Shown: positions 19,826 through 29,743 of the stretch, piece after piece
Layout of the letters: every line of letters starts with the position of its first letter
How positions within the stretch are numbered: the first letter of the stretch is position 1
DNA from: Mycolicibacterium tusciae JS617
GTDB lineage: Bacteria > Actinomycetota > Actinomycetes > Mycobacteriales > Mycobacteriaceae
Direction of reading: 5' to 3'
Length of the DNA stretch: 64,000 nucleotides
NCBI RefSeq assembly: GCF_000243415.2
Contig: NZ_KI912270.1
Span: forward strand, 5,723,837-5,787,836
The notes under the pieces: model-generated
The model's input: only the letters and a program-made list of their open reading frames with translations
What the model was told of the DNA's origin: nothing
Database searches by the model: none
Program-made: the position numbers and the translations under genes

Positions 19826-21373
19826 CTACGGTGTGAGGGATTTTGTGGCGGGGCCCTCGAGCAGCGTGCCGTCGGGAGCGAAGCGGGAGCCGTGCAGCGG
19901 ACACTCCCATGTGCAGTCGGCGTCGTTCCAACTCACGATGCCGCCGAGATGTGGACACACCGGGGAGACCACGCGTGTCTCGCCGTCGACCCTGCTCTCC
20001 GCGCGCAGATGCCATGGCGGCCCGGTCACCACGCCGTCGCCCTCCCTCGGGGTGGCACCGGATGCGGTCATCGGCGTCACCCACCCCTTGGCCAAGTTGA
20101 AGCCCACCTCGAGGTTTGCCTTCAGGGCGGTGGTGATTCCGGCGGCCTCGTGCGGACTCCAACTCGCGAACGCGCGGCGCCAGTCCATCCGGCCGCCCAG
20201 TATTTGGGATGAAAGCGCCAAGGCCGCTGCGACGCCGTTGGACATCCCCCACTTGTCGAAACCCGTAGCGACGAAAATCTTCTCGAACTTGGGCAGCAGT
20301 GGGCCGACGTAGGGAAGTTCGTCGACGGGGGTGTAGTCCTGGGCGGACCAGAAGTGAGTCCGAACGGCGCCCGGATAATGGAGGGCGGTCCACTTGGTGA
20401 GCTCCTCGATGCCGGCGGCCGCCGAATCGGCGCGGCCGACGGTGTGTCCAGCACCACCGACGATGAGCTTCTCGCCAGCGTCGGTCGGCGCGTAGCGCAC
20501 CGACCGGGTAGGGGAGTCCACGGAGATGAACATGGGCCGCGTGATGTCGCCGGGCACGTCGAAGGCCAGGCAGTAGGAGCGCTGCGGCTTCACCCGCGCG
20601 AAGAATCCGCCGCGGTCCAAGATCGGTATACCGGTAGCAAGTACGCATTGCTGGGCACTTATCGAAACCTGTTGGTGCTGCCCATTCCCAGCCGATGCTG
20701 TCTTCTGTAAGGAGATCCGCACTGGGCCCGTGCCGGATATCGAGGTGACGCGCACACCTTCAAACAGCCTGCCGCCGTGGCGTTCAAGCTCGGTCACAAG
20801 GCTATTGAGGAACGGCATGGGGTCGATCTGTGCCTGGTCTGGCAGACGCACGCCGCCGCGGAACGGAAAGGGCACATCCGCCTGATCGACCCACTCGGCG
20901 CCGTCGACTCCGGCTTCTTGGGCGGCCGCGAGTACGGATCTGGCGGTGCCCAACCCATCCGCTTGCTGGGCGTAGGAGTAGTCGTCCTCGCGCTGGACAT
21001 GCAGACCGTGTTCCTCGCAATACCGCAGTAACCAATCGCGACCTTCGGTGTTTCCGGTGACGTATTCGCGTAGAACCTCTCGACCGTGCTTTTTGGCGAT
21101 TCGTGACAGCTTTGTCCCCTGCAGCAGGCTGACTTTGCCGGTGGTGTTGCCTGTTGCTCCTGCTCCGACGTACTGGGCTTCGACGACGCTCACGCGCTTA
21201 CCCGCCCTGGCCAGCAGCACAGCTGTCGTCAGGCCGGTGATTCCGGCGCCGACAACCACCACATCGGAGGTGTCCTCGATGCCTTCCATGTCGCGGGGCG
21301 TCGTGACGGGTTCAGCCGTATTGGCCAGCCATAGCGAGGTCATGGGGCCAGAACTACCCGGCGCAGGAGCCAT
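19826..21373 (-). CDS. FAD-dependent oxidoreductase fused to a C-terminal Rieske domain
   Basis: A 515-residue fusion. Residues ~35-410 form a DAO-type flavoprotein (FAD motif 'VVVVGAGITGLTTAVLLARAG'; C-terminal 'IFVATGFDKWGMSNGVAAAL'). Residues ~430-510 form a Rieske [2Fe-2S] domain with ligands Cys-His in 'SPVCPHLGGIV' and Cys-x-x-His in 'WECPLHGSRFAPDG'. Similar proteins occur widely without a settled role; the Rieske centre may pass electrons from the flavin. ATG 21373 is used; ATG 21343 (MTSLWLANT) is equally plausible, as neither has a clear ribosome site. Confidence 0.85.
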   Translation of the reverse strand: MAPAPGSSGPMTSLWLANTAEPVTTPRDMEGIEDTSDVVVVGAGITGLTTAVLLARAGKRVSVVEAQYVGAGATGNTTGKVSLLQGTKLSRIAKKHGREVLREYVTGNTEGRDWLLRYCEEHGLHVQREDDYSYAQQADGLGTARSVLAAAQEAGVDGAEWVDQADVPFPFRGGVRLPDQAQIDPMPFLNSLVTELERHGGRLFEGVRVTSISGTGPVRISLQKTASAGNGQHQQVSISAQQCVLATGIPILDRGGFFARVKPQRSYCLAFDVPGDITRPMFISVDSPTRSVRYAPTDAGEKLIVGGAGHTVGRADSAAAGIEELTKWTALHYPGAVRTHFWSAQDYTPVDELPYVGPLLPKFEKIFVATGFDKWGMSNGVAAALALSSQILGGRMDWRRAFASWSPHEAAGITTALKANLEVGFNLAKGWVTPMTASGATPREGDGVVTGPPWHLRAESRVDGETRVVSPVCPHLGGIVSWNDADCTWECPLHGSRFAPDGTLLEGPATKSLTP

Positions 21374-21520
21374 CAAACGCCGGGGGGTTGCCTCACAGAA
21401 AGCAAAACCTTCCCTCCCACAAGCGAAATCTGGCTTCTGGGCGATTACGGGCGCTCGCCATTCTCGGGACTATTTCTTCAGCAACTACGCCACAAACCGA
21501 AACTCCCGAGAGGCACTCAA

Positions 21521-21901
21521 ATGAGCAAGTCCACCAACAACTTCAAGTACGCAGCCACGGTCCTCGGCGCGCTGGCCATTTTCGCGATCGCCCCCGCGAC
21601 CGCCTTCGCCGAAGACAACGACCCGTCCGGCCCCGGCGGATGCCACTACACCGACGCCGACGGCTACGACATCCCGATCCACAACGGCGAAGACGTCTAC
21701 GTCGACGGCAAGATCGTCTCCTGCCGCGGTGGCTCGATCGTCGTCACCACGCCGCCGGCGCGGGGATCCGACGTCCGCGGTCCGCTCGCCGGCGGCAACC
21801 TGCCGGTGCTGTCCGAGGCGGGTTCTGAGCAGCCCACACCGACGACGAAGACCCCGAAGCTTCCCGTCTTGAACGTGCCGGTCCTGACCGCAGGCCGCTG
21901 A
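21521..21901 (+). CDS. Small secreted protein
   Basis: A 126-residue protein with a clear signal peptide (residues 1-30, 'ALAIFAIAPATAFA' then ED). The mature part is short, acidic to neutral, with two cysteines ('GGCHYTDADGYDIP' and 'KIVSCRGGSIVV') that could pair, and a Pro/Thr-rich tail. No family is recognised. The ribosome site is GAGAGG. A large structured element follows 17 nt after the stop. Confidence 0.75.
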   Translation: MSKSTNNFKYAATVLGALAIFAIAPATAFAEDNDPSGPGGCHYTDADGYDIPIHNGEDVYVDGKIVSCRGGSIVVTTPPARGSDVRGPLAGGNLPVLSEAGSEQPTPTTKTPKLPVLNVPVLTAGR

Positions 21902-21918
21902 CACCCGTCAAAGAAGAA

Positions 21919-21991
21919 GCTCAGTCCGCCACTACGACCCTCCCCCAGGGTCGCAGGCCCCTCCCCCGAGGGCCGATGTGGCGGACTGAGC
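21919..21991 (+). ncRNA. Three-way-junction RNA element with two C-rich hairpin loops
   Basis: A perfect 14-bp outer stem (21919-21932 with 21978-21991) encloses two hairpins. One is 21935-21941 with 21947-21953, seven perfect pairs around a CCCCC loop. The other is 21956-21963 with 21968-21974, seven pairs with one bulged C and a CCCC loop. Both contain CCTCCCCC. The design recalls the actinobacterial 6C small RNA, which also has two hairpins with C-run loops, but I cannot check the match. It could instead be a compound terminator of the secreted-protein gene. No promoter is obvious within it. Confidence 0.5.
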
Positions 21992-22157
21992 ATCTGATGA
22001 TCGGTGTCAATCACCTGTGGCAAAGCTACCGCGTCCCACCGGCGAAGGAATCGGGTGTTTCCCCATGGTTTCGGTTTCGCCGCCGCTCGCGCGATGCACA
22101 GCCAATTCATAGCTGACTCATGATCTACACCTCACTATTGATTGCAAGATCTGATCT

Positions 22158-22553
22158 ATGACTGAACCAACGACGTCCTCGTCCGAACCAGCGACCGGGC
22201 CGGTCGCCACCGCGCCGCCCGCACAGCCTGTCGCGCCTGTTGTGCGCGACCAGCCGCGCCGCCCCAAAGTGACCGTCGCCGCCACCTGGGTCGGCATCGT
22301 CGCCGGCGTGGTGTTCATCGTCGCGGTGATCTTCTTCTCCGGCTTCGTCCTCGGAGCGCACAGCGGCGGCCACCGCGGCGGCCCCGGCGGCCACAAGGGT
22401 GATGAAGGCTTTGCGGTCATCCACCGCGGCCCGCCGCCGATGTTCCCGATGGGACCGCGCGGCGAGTTCGGTCCGGGTGGGCCCCGGTTCGAGCTGCCCC
22501 AGCCGGGGCAACCGCAGTCCCCGGGGTCGACGACCACGCCCTCGCGCCCCTAG
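22158..22553 (+). CDS. Single-pass membrane protein with Gly/Pro-rich tail
   Basis: A 131-residue protein. The first ~38 residues are Pro/Ala/Thr-rich and cytosolic. One strong membrane helix follows (residues ~40-62, 'TWVGIVAGVVFIVAVIFFSGFVLG'-like). The outer tail is low-complexity (HRGGPGGH, MFPMGPRGEFGPGGP, PQPGQPQSPGS). No enzyme motif is visible. ATG 22158 lacks a strong ribosome site. A hairpin follows 9 nt after the stop. Function unknown. Confidence 0.65.
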   Translation: MTEPTTSSSEPATGPVATAPPAQPVAPVVRDQPRRPKVTVAATWVGIVAGVVFIVAVIFFSGFVLGAHSGGHRGGPGGHKGDEGFAVIHRGPPPMFPMGPRGEFGPGGPRFELPQPGQPQSPGSTTTPSRP

Positions 22554-22562
22554 CGCCCTGGG

Positions 22563-22613
22563 AATCCACGTTTTGCAGGTGGACTGCGAGAGCAGGCCTG
22601 CAAGACGTGGATT
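22563..22613. terminator. Hairpin after the Gly/Pro-rich membrane protein gene
   Basis: Arms 22563-22579 and 22597-22613 pair at 16 of 17 positions around a 17-nt loop. The arm core (atccacgttttgcag) is the exact reverse complement of a 15-mer in the recR hairpin. It lies between two plus-strand genes, so it probably ends the first transcript before katA. Confidence 0.6.
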
Positions 22614-22710
22614 TCTGTGCCAGCCGTTGCAAAGGTTTCGAACGACTGCACTTCGGGGGACACTTCGTGATGAGTCCAGCCCACTGGCCTCATCGAGGAG
22701 ATGACACCCG

Positions 22711-24165
22711 ATGACCGATAAGTTCACGACGAACGACGCCGGTAACCCGATCCCCAGCCTCGAGCATTCGCTCACCGTCGGTTCGGACGGCCCAATCCTG
22801 CTTCAGGACCACTACCTGATCGAGCAGATGGCCAACTTCAACCGGGAGCGCATTCCGGAGCGGCAGCCACACGCCAAGGGCGGCGGCGCGTTCGGTGACT
22901 TCGAGGTGACCGCCGACGTCAGCAGATTCACCAAGGCCGCGGTGTTCCAGCCGGGCACCAAAACCGAGATGGTGGCCAGGTTCTCCACGGTCGCGGGTGA
23001 GCGCGGCAGCCCAGACACCTGGCGTGACCCCCGCGGATTCGCGCTGAAGTTCTACACCAGCGAAGGCAACTTCGACATGGTCGGCAATAACACCCCCGTG
23101 TTCTTCGTGCGCGACCCGATGAAGTTCCAGAACTTCATCCGCTCGCAGAAGCGGATGGCCGCCAACAACCTTCGCGATCACAACATGCAGTGGGACTTCT
23201 GGACGCTCTCACCGGAATCGGCCCACCAGGTCACCTATCTGATGGGCGACCGCGGCATCCCGAAGACCTGGCGTCATATGAACGGCTACTCCAGCCATAC
23301 CTACAGCTGGCTCAACGCCGCTGACGAACTGTTCTGGGTGAAATACCACTTCAAGACCGACCAGGGCATTGAATTCCTGAGCCAGGAAGACGCCGACCGG
23401 ATCGCCGGCGAGGACGGTGACTACCACCAGCGCGATCTCTTCACCTCGATCGAGGGCGGCAACTTCCCGACCTGGACCTTATTCGTGCAGATCATGCCGT
23501 TCGAGGAGGCCAAGACCTACCGGTTCAACCCCTTCGACCTGACAAAGGTCTGGCCGCACGGCGACTACCCCTTGCACGAGGTCGGGAAGATGACGCTGAA
23601 CCGCAACGTCGAGGATTACCACGCGCAGATGGAGCAGGCGTCGTTCGAGCCGAACAACATCGTGCCGGGCACCGGACTGAGCCCGGACAAGATGCTGCTG
23701 GCCCGTGGCTTCTCCTACGCCGACGCCCACCGTGCGCGACTCGGCGTCAACTACAAGCAGATCCCGGTGAACGAGCCCAAGGTCGACGTGCGCGCCTACT
23801 CCAAGGACGGTGCGATGCGGATCCGCAACGCCACCGATCCCGTGTACGCACCGAACTCGATGGGCGGGCCCGAGGCCGACCCGAAGCGGGCGGCGGAGGT
23901 GCACTGGGCCTCTGATGGTGACATGGTCCGCACGGCCTATGCGCTGCGCGCCGAGGACGACGACTGGGGTCAGGCGGGCACGCTGGTGCGCGAAGTGCTC
24001 GACGACGCCGCGCGGGATCGGTTGGCCGACAACATCATCGGACACGTGTCCGATGGTGTGCGTGAGCCGGTGCTGTCTAGGGTCTTCCAGTACTGGACCA
24101 ACGTCGACCCCGACCTCGGCAAGAAGATCGAGGAAGGTGTGCGCGGCGAAGGCGGCGGCGGTTAG
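22711..24165 (+). CDS. katA: Monofunctional haem catalase
   Basis: A 484-residue small-subunit catalase that dismutes hydrogen peroxide. The distal histidine lies in '[14 protein letters not shown]', with '[11 protein letters not shown]' and the asparagine in '[11 protein letters not shown]'. The haem-ligand tyrosine is in '[24 protein letters not shown]'-like context (about residue 340). The ribosome site is GAGGAG. The next gene, ohr, also handles peroxides, and an inverted repeat lies between them. This is separate from the bifunctional KatG of mycobacteria. Confidence 0.95.
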   Translation: MTDKFTTNDAGNPIPSLEHSLTVGSDGPILLQDHYLIEQMANFNRERIPERQPHAKGGGAFGDFEVTADVSRFTKAAVFQPGTKTEMVARFSTVAGERGSPDTWRDPRGFALKFYTSEGNFDMVGNNTPVFFVRDPMKFQNFIRSQKRMAANNLRDHNMQWDFWTLSPESAHQVTYLMGDRGIPKTWRHMNGYSSHTYSWLNAADELFWVKYHFKTDQGIEFLSQEDADRIAGEDGDYHQRDLFTSIEGGNFPTWTLFVQIMPFEEAKTYRFNPFDLTKVWPHGDYPLHEVGKMTLNRNVEDYHAQMEQASFEPNNIVPGTGLSPDKMLLARGFSYADAHRARLGVNYKQIPVNEPKVDVRAYSKDGAMRIRNATDPVYAPNSMGGPEADPKRAAEVHWASDGDMVRTAYALRAEDDDWGQAGTLVREVLDDAARDRLADNIIGHVSDGVREPVLSRVFQYWTNVDPDLGKKIEEGVRGEGGGG

Positions 24166-24181
24166 CGACTGCGCCCAGCGC

Positions 24182-24225
24182 ACGGTTGTTTACGGCACCT
24201 CTCGCGAGTTGTGTACAACAACCGT
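24182..24225. promoter_or_regulatory. Inverted repeat between katA and ohr
   Basis: ACGGTTGTTTAC (24182-24193) and GTACAACAACCGT (24213-24225) are inverted with one bulge and a 19-nt loop. The right side also holds a tight repeat, GTTGT-GT-ACAAC, at 24208-24219. The large repeat could terminate katA; the small one has the look of a MarR/OhrR-type operator for ohr. No ohrR gene is adjacent, so either use is unproven. Confidence 0.4.
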
Positions 24226-24285
24226 ACGTTCGGTGGAGTCGATGGGCGTCTTGCCGTCTGGACCGAGGCTGGCATGATCAAGCCT

Positions 24286-24714
24286 ATGAGCATCGAAGTT
24301 GTTTTCACGTCAGAATCCACCGCAACCGGAGGCGGCCGCGAAGGTCACGTCAAGTCGTCGACCGGCAGGATCGATCTGGACACGAACCACCCGAAGGAGA
24401 TGGGTGGCAGCGGCGTCGGCACCAACCCCGAGGAGCTGTTCTCGGCCGGCTACGCCGCCTGTTTCCTCGGCGCACTTCGGGCCGTCGCAGGCAAGGAGAA
24501 GATCTCCGTCGACGACGCCAGCGCGATCACCGCGCAGGTGGGCTTCGGCAAGGACCCCGAGGGTGGGTTCGCCATCAACGCGCATCTGATCGGATATCTG
24601 CCCGGCTTCGAGCAGGCCGCCGCGGAGGAGTTGATGGAGAAGGCTCACCAGTTCTGCCCGTACTCCAAGGCCACTCGCGGCAACATCGACGTCAAGCTGT
24701 CAGCGAAGGTCTAA
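24286..24714 (+). CDS. ohr: Organic hydroperoxide reductase Ohr/OsmC family
   Basis: A 142-residue Ohr-type thiol peroxidase. The two redox cysteines are in 'GYAACFLGAL' and 'HQFCPYSKATRGN'; the region 'TNPEELFSAGYAACF' is characteristic. The enzyme reduces organic hydroperoxides, using lipoylated proteins or thiols as reductant. ATG 24286 (MSIEVVF) is chosen; an in-frame ATG at 24274 is possible. It lies 120 nt after katA, and 2 nt before a secreted-protein gene with which it is probably co-transcribed. Confidence 0.9.
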   Translation: MSIEVVFTSESTATGGGREGHVKSSTGRIDLDTNHPKEMGGSGVGTNPEELFSAGYAACFLGALRAVAGKEKISVDDASAITAQVGFGKDPEGGFAINAHLIGYLPGFEQAAAEELMEKAHQFCPYSKATRGNIDVKLSAKV

Positions 24715-24716
24715 CC

Positions 24717-25376
24717 GTGCGGCTCGCCGTCCTGGCCGGTGTCGGTGTCGCCGTTGGCCTGTCGTGCCTGTCACTGGCGGCGCCGCCGGGTGAGGCTTCG
24801 GCGCGGCCGTCGGATCCGGGCGTCGTGAATTACGCAGTGATGTCCAAGGGTTCGGTTAGCAACATCGTCGGTGCACCGATGCGGTTCGAGTGGACGTTCA
24901 CCGCGCCGTTCCAGTCGTTCTTCGTCGACAATCCCGCCTGTAACAACTGGGCGGACATCGGCTTGCCCGACGTCTACGCCGACCCTGACCTGGCGTCGTT
25001 CAACGGGGCGGTGACGCAGTCGGCGCCGAACGACCAGCGGCACTTCGCCAAGCAGGCGGTCGGTGTCTTCGCCACCAACGACGCCGCCGACCGAGCTTTC
25101 CACCGCGTCGTCGACCGCACGGTGGGCTGCAGCGGCCAGACCACCGCGATGCATCTGGACAGCATGATCACCCAGGTCTGGACCTTCGACGGTGTGCCTG
25201 CCAGCGCCACCGACGCCGACTGGGTCAAGCAGGAGCCGGGCACCGACCGCCGCTGCTTCACCACGACCCGGAAACGCGAGAATGTTCTGCTGCAGGCGAA
25301 AGTCTGTCAGTCCGGCAACGGTGGCCCGGCGGCGAATGTGCTGGCCGGTGCGATGCAGAACACTTTGGGGCAGTAA
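24717..25376 (+). CDS. Secreted sensor-domain protein (PknH extracellular-domain-like)
   Basis: A 219-residue protein starting at GTG 24717, 2 nt after ohr. The N-terminus is a signal peptide (residues 1-30, ending 'PPGEASA' then RPS). The rest resembles the PknH_C sensor domain of mycobacteria: four cysteines near 'NPACNNWAD', 'TVGCSGQTTAM', 'DRRCFTTTR' and 'AKVCQSGNGG' could form the two disulphides of that fold. A cysteine within the signal region is not in a canonical lipobox. It binds an unknown ligand outside the membrane. Recalled as the Rv3705c-type neighbour of egtA. Confidence 0.75.
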   Translation: MRLAVLAGVGVAVGLSCLSLAAPPGEASARPSDPGVVNYAVMSKGSVSNIVGAPMRFEWTFTAPFQSFFVDNPACNNWADIGLPDVYADPDLASFNGAVTQSAPNDQRHFAKQAVGVFATNDAADRAFHRVVDRTVGCSGQTTAMHLDSMITQVWTFDGVPASATDADWVKQEPGTDRRCFTTTRKRENVLLQAKVCQSGNGGPAANVLAGAMQNTLGQ

Positions 25377-25412
25377 GGCGCGAACACTCGGGTACATCCG
25401 CCATCGAAGTCG

Positions 25413-25425
25413 CGCGAAATTCGCG
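25413..25425. promoter_or_regulatory. 13-bp palindrome upstream of egtA
   Basis: CGCGAAATTCGCG is a perfect odd-centred palindrome 73-85 nt before the egtA start. It lies in the only sizeable gap before the five-gene egt operon, so it may be an operator or part of the promoter. No regulator is known to me for this motif. Confidence 0.35.
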
Positions 25426-25498
25426 GGAATTTGTCGGTGCGATCTGGAAGATGTAGTGAAGGACGCGATCGTTCCCTACCCGGAAGGGGCCGGAAGAT

Positions 25499-26791
25499 AT
25501 GACCTTCGCCATGACGTCCGACGTGGACGACGCGCATCCACCAGACTCCGACACCGAGCTGACCAGCGCAATTGATGCTCACCACTACGTCCGCGACAAC
25601 TGTTTGGACGACGGACCCGTCGGCCAGGTGGGCCTCGAGGTAGAGGCGCACTGCTTCGACCTGACCGACCCGATGCGCAGGCCCCGCTGGGATGAGATCA
25701 ACGCGACCATTTCCGGCCTCCCGGGGTTGCCCGGCGGCAGCGCGGTGACGGTCGAACCCGGCGGTGCCGTCGAGTTGTCGGGACCCCCGATGGACGGGCC
25801 GGTTGAGGCCATCATCGCGATGCAGGCCGACCGCGCCGCATTGCGTGCGGTCTTCGCGCAGGCAGGTCTGGGTTTGGTGCTTCTCGGTGCCGACCCGCTG
25901 CGCCCGGCCAAGCGCGTCAACCCCGGCGCGCGCTATCAGGCGATGGAGACGTTCTTCGAGGCCAGTCAGACCGGGGCCGCGGGCGCGGCCATGATGACGT
26001 CGACGGCGTCCATCCAGGTCAACCTCGACGCGGGTCCGCAGGGGGGATGGGCGGACCGCGTGCGGCTGGCCCACGCACTCGGACCGACGATGATCGCGAT
26101 CGCCGCCAATTCACCGCTGCTCGGCGGCAAGTTCGCCGGCTGGCGATCGGCACGCCAGCATGTCTGGAGCCAATTGGACTCCGCGCGCTGCGGGCCCGTC
26201 CTCGGTGCCAGCGGGGACGACCCGGCCAGCGACTGGGCTCGCTATGCGTTGAAGGCGCCCGTCATGCTGGTGAGCACTGCGTCCAAAAAGCACGTCACGC
26301 CGGTGACCACCTGGGTGCCGTTCGCGGACTGGGCCGACGGCCGGGCCATGCTCGGCGATCGCCGGCCGACTCGCGCCGACCTGGATTACCACCTGACCAC
26401 ATTGTTCCCGCCGGTTCGACCCAGGCGTTGGCTGGAGATCCGCTACCTCGACAGCGTTCCCGAGACCGTGTGGCCTGCCGTGGCATTCACGCTCGTCACG
26501 CTGCTCGACGACCCGGCGGCCGCCGACGTCGCCGCCGAGGCCACCGAATCGGTCGCGACGGCGTGGGACCGCGCTGCGCAGATGGGCCTCGGTGACCGCA
26601 GGCTGGCCGACGCCGCCGTGCGATGCGTGCGGGCCGCCGCCGAGCGGGCGCCTGCCGAACTCGAGGAATCGATGCAGCAGTTGGTGCGTTCGGTGGAACT
26701 CCGACGGTGCCCGGCCGACGATTTCTCCGACCGGGTCGTCAAGCGCGGGATCGCCACAGCGGTCACTGAACTGGCGCTAGGGGAGTCGTGA
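25499..26791 (+). CDS. egtA: Ergothioneine biosynthesis glutamate-cysteine ligase EgtA
   Basis: A 430-residue GCS2-like ATP-dependent ligase forming gamma-glutamylcysteine, the sulphur donor for ergothioneine. Family residues are in '[14 protein letters not shown]', '[15 protein letters not shown]' and '[12 protein letters not shown]'. ATG 25499 is used; ATG 25511 is an alternative. Its stop overlaps the egtB GTG by 4 nt, so the operon is translationally coupled from the first gene. Confidence 0.95.
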   Translation: MTFAMTSDVDDAHPPDSDTELTSAIDAHHYVRDNCLDDGPVGQVGLEVEAHCFDLTDPMRRPRWDEINATISGLPGLPGGSAVTVEPGGAVELSGPPMDGPVEAIIAMQADRAALRAVFAQAGLGLVLLGADPLRPAKRVNPGARYQAMETFFEASQTGAAGAAMMTSTASIQVNLDAGPQGGWADRVRLAHALGPTMIAIAANSPLLGGKFAGWRSARQHVWSQLDSARCGPVLGASGDDPASDWARYALKAPVMLVSTASKKHVTPVTTWVPFADWADGRAMLGDRRPTRADLDYHLTTLFPPVRPRRWLEIRYLDSVPETVWPAVAFTLVTLLDDPAAADVAAEATESVATAWDRAAQMGLGDRRLADAAVRCVRAAAERAPAELEESMQQLVRSVELRRCPADDFSDRVVKRGIATAVTELALGES

Positions 26792-28089
26792 CGGTACGCG
26801 AGAAACTCGCACGCGAACTCACGACGGCCCGCGACCGGACGCTGCGGCTGGTCGATTTCGACGACGCCGAACTCCATCGCCAGTACAACCCGCTGATGAG
26901 CCCGCTGGTGTGGGACCTCGCCCACATCGGCTGGCAGGAAGAACTGTGGCTGCTGCGTGGAAACAACCCCGGCCGTCCCGGGCTTCTCGATCCCCAGGTC
27001 GAGCGGTGCTACGACGCATTTCTGAACTCTCGAGCCAGTCGCGCGGACCTACCGCTGTTGTCGCCCGCCGAGGCCAGGTCCTATTGCTCAACCGTGCGTA
27101 ACAAGGCACTCGACAGCCTCGATGCACTGCCTACCGACGGCTCCGGAATTCAGGACGAGTTCAACTTCGGTCTGGTGATCAGTCACGAGAACCAGCACGA
27201 CGAAACGATGCTGCAGGCGCTGAACCTTCGCACGGGGCCCGCGCTGCTGGACCGCGGAGCACCTCTTCCGCCCGGCCGGGCTTCAGTCGCCGGAACGTCC
27301 GTCCTCGTGCCCGCAGGTGAGTTCATCCTGGGCGTGGACGCGGTCACCGAGCCGCATTCACTGGACAACGAACGTTCCGCACATCGGGTCGACCTGCCCG
27401 CCTTCCGTATCGGTCGCGTCCCCGTCACCAACGGTGAGTGGCGACAATTCATCGACGACGGCGGCTACGACCAGCAGCGTTGGTGGTCAGAACGCGGCTG
27501 GGCCCACCGACAGGCCGCGGATCTGCGGTCGCCGCAGTTCTGGAACCTGGACGGCACCCGCACCCGTTTCGGCCATGTCGAGGACATCGGAGCCGACGAA
27601 CCCGTCCAGCACGTCACGTTCTTCGAAGCCGAGGCCTACGCGGCGTGGGCAGGCGCCCGGCTACCCACCGAACAGGAGTGGGAGAAGGCCTGCGCGTGGG
27701 ATCCCGCGGCGAAAGCCCGCCGTCGCTATCCGTGGGGTTCGTCGGAACCGACGACACATCTCGCCAACCTCGGCGGTGACTCACTGCGGCCCGCGCCGGT
27801 GGGCGCGTATCCGGCAGGTGCGTCGGCCTACGGCGCCGAACAGATGCTCGGCGACGTATGGGAATGGACCACGTCGCCGCTGCGGCCGTGGCCGGGCTTC
27901 ACACCGATGCTGTATGAGCAATACTCGGCGCCCTTCTTTGACGGCGACTACAAGGTGCTTCGCGGCGGATCGTGGGCGGTCGCATCGAGCATCGTTCGTC
28001 CGAGCTTCCGCAATTGGGACCATCCGATCCGCAGGCAGATCTTCTCGGGTGTGCGCCTGGCGTGGGATATCGAGGGAGATCGGGCCTGA
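26788..28089 (+). CDS. egtB: Sulfoxide synthase EgtB
   Basis: A 433-residue non-haem iron enzyme that joins gamma-glutamylcysteine to hercynine as a sulfoxide. The N-terminal DinB-like part carries the iron histidines, seen as '[14 protein letters not shown]' and '[14 protein letters not shown]' (H-x-x-x-H-x-E type). The C-terminal part is a formylglycine-generating-enzyme fold ('[21 protein letters not shown]', '[11 protein letters not shown]', 'VLRGGSWAV'). GTG 26788 overlaps egtA; the stop overlaps egtC as TGATG. Confidence 0.96.
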   Translation: MTVREKLARELTTARDRTLRLVDFDDAELHRQYNPLMSPLVWDLAHIGWQEELWLLRGNNPGRPGLLDPQVERCYDAFLNSRASRADLPLLSPAEARSYCSTVRNKALDSLDALPTDGSGIQDEFNFGLVISHENQHDETMLQALNLRTGPALLDRGAPLPPGRASVAGTSVLVPAGEFILGVDAVTEPHSLDNERSAHRVDLPAFRIGRVPVTNGEWRQFIDDGGYDQQRWWSERGWAHRQAADLRSPQFWNLDGTRTRFGHVEDIGADEPVQHVTFFEAEAYAAWAGARLPTEQEWEKACAWDPAAKARRRYPWGSSEPTTHLANLGGDSLRPAPVGAYPAGASAYGAEQMLGDVWEWTTSPLRPWPGFTPMLYEQYSAPFFDGDYKVLRGGSWAVASSIVRPSFRNWDHPIRRQIFSGVRLAWDIEGDRA

Positions 28090-28778
28090 TGTGTCGACAC
28101 CTCGGCTGGCTCGGTGAACCCGTCTCCGTCGCGTCGCTGGTGATGGATCCGGCCAACGGCCTTATGGTGCAGTCTTATTCGCCCCGTAGGCAGAAGCACG
28201 GCCTGATGAACGCCGACGGCTGGGGTGCCGGTTTCTTCGACGGTGACACACCGCGACGCTGGCGCAGCGCCGCTCCGCTTTGGGGTGACGCCTCGTTCGC
28301 GTCGGTGGCGCCCGCGTTGCGCAGCGGGTGCATTGTCGCTGCCGTGCGCTCGGCGAGTGTGGGCATGCCGATCGAACCCACGGCGTCTGCGCCGTTCACT
28401 GACGGCCAGTGGCTGCTGTCGCACAACGGCCTCGTCGACCGCGCCGCCCTGCCGCTCTCGGCGAAAGCCGAATCGACTTGCGACAGCGCACTGTTGGCGG
28501 CGCTGATTTTCGACCGGGGCCTGGACGCGCTCGGTGACACCATCGTCGAGGTTGCCGCCGCCGACCCGAACGCCAGACTGAACATACTGGCGGGCAACGG
28601 TTCTCGGCTACTCGCCACGACATGGGGGGACACCCTGTCGATGCTGCGGCGCGATGACGGAATCGTGCTGGCCAGCGAACCCTACGATGACAACCCGGGC
28701 TGGCACGAGATCCCCGATCGCCACCTGGTCTCCGTCGTCGGCCCCGACATCGAGCTGATCCCGCTGAAAGGACCGTGA
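28089..28778 (+). CDS. egtC: Gamma-glutamyl hercynylcysteine sulfoxide hydrolase EgtC
   Basis: A 229-residue class II amidotransferase-fold hydrolase with nucleophile Cys2 ('[11 protein letters not shown]'). It removes the gamma-glutamyl group from the EgtB product. Further motifs are '[14 protein letters not shown]' and '[10 protein letters not shown]'. The ATG shares its A with the egtB stop, which fixes both start and coupling. Longer upstream frames lie within egtB and are not real. Confidence 0.95.
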   Translation: MCRHLGWLGEPVSVASLVMDPANGLMVQSYSPRRQKHGLMNADGWGAGFFDGDTPRRWRSAAPLWGDASFASVAPALRSGCIVAAVRSASVGMPIEPTASAPFTDGQWLLSHNGLVDRAALPLSAKAESTCDSALLAALIFDRGLDALGDTIVEVAAADPNARLNILAGNGSRLLATTWGDTLSMLRRDDGIVLASEPYDDNPGWHEIPDRHLVSVVGPDIELIPLKGP

Positions 28779-29743
28779 TGACGTTCGCACTGTCGAATTA
28801 CCTGTCCGCCGACTCGGCGTCCGAAGCCCTGCGCCGTGATGTGCGCACCGGTCTGACGCAGAGGCCGAAATCGTTGCCGCCCAAATGGTTCTACGACTCG
28901 GTAGGCAGCGATCTGTTCGACCAGATCACCCGTCTGCCCGAGTATTACCCCACCCGCACCGAGGCGCAGATATTGCGCGAACGGTCGGCTGAGATCGCCG
29001 CGGCGTCGGGCGCCGATACCCTCGTCGAACTAGGCAGCGGTACCTCGGAGAAGACCCGTATGCTGCTGGACGCCTTGCGCGACAGCGGATCCCTGCGCCG
29101 ATTCATCCCGTTCGACGTCGACGCCTCCGTGCTCGAGGCCGCCGGCTCCGCCATCGAAAAGGAATACCCCGGCATCGAGATCGACGCGGTGTGCGGCGAC
29201 TTCGAGGAACACCTCGGCAAGATTCCCCGGGTCGGCCGCCGGCTGGTCGTCTTCCTCGGCTCGACGATCGGGAACCTCACACCGGAACCGCGCGCCGACT
29301 TCCTCGCGGCGTTGGCCCAGTCCCTGCAGACCGGCGACAGCCTGTTGTTGGGCACCGATCTGGTCAAGGACACCGATCGGTTGGTGGCTGCCTACGACGA
29401 CAGCGCGGGCGTCACCGCGCAGTTCAATCGCAATGTGCTGGCGGTGGTCAACCGGGAATTGGACGCGGACTTCGATCTCGACGCGTACGAGCACGTCGCC
29501 AAGTGGAACACCGACGAGGAGCGTATCGAGATGTGGCTGCGCGCCAACCAGGCGCAGCGGGTGGCTGTGAACGCACTGGACCTGACCATCGACTTTTCCG
29601 ACGGCGAGGAGATGCTCACCGAGGTGTCGTGCAAGTTCCGCCCCGACAGGGTCGCTGCCGAACTGGCCGATTCCGGCCTGCGCCGCACTCATTGGTGGAC
29701 CGACAGCGCCGGGGACTTCGGCCTGTCGTTGTCGACGCTGTGA
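28778..29743 (+). CDS. egtD: Histidine N-alpha-methyltransferase EgtD
   Basis: A 321-residue SAM-dependent enzyme that trimethylates histidine to hercynine, the first dedicated step. The SAM motif is '[21 protein letters not shown]'-like at residues ~75-95; the aromatic histidine-binding site includes '[16 protein letters not shown]' and 'PEYYPTRTE'. ATG 28778 overlaps the egtC stop as TGATG; the GTG at 28775 is less likely. It is coupled in the same way to egtE. Confidence 0.96.
   Translation: MTFALSNYLSADSASEALRRDVRTGLTQRPKSLPPKWFYDSVGSDLFDQITRLPEYYPTRTEAQILRERSAEIAAASGADTLVELGSGTSEKTRMLLDALRDSGSLRRFIPFDVDASVLEAAGSAIEKEYPGIEIDAVCGDFEEHLGKIPRVGRRLVVFLGSTIGNLTPEPRADFLAALAQSLQTGDSLLLGTDLVKDTDRLVAAYDDSAGVTAQFNRNVLAVVNRELDADFDLDAYEHVAKWNTDEERIEMWLRANQAQRVAVNALDLTIDFSDGEEMLTEVSCKFRPDRVAAELADSGLRRTHWWTDSAGDFGLSLSTL

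Noticed and set aside
19566..20648. 360-codon minus-strand frame overlapping the FAD/Rieske gene and the gap beside it
   Set aside because: Arg-rich out-of-frame shadow; the Rieske enzyme frame has clear motifs.
24717..24780. Lipoprotein signal in the PknH-type sensor protein
   Set aside because: The cysteine is preceded by GLS without the usual Leu at -3; an ordinary signal peptide fits better.
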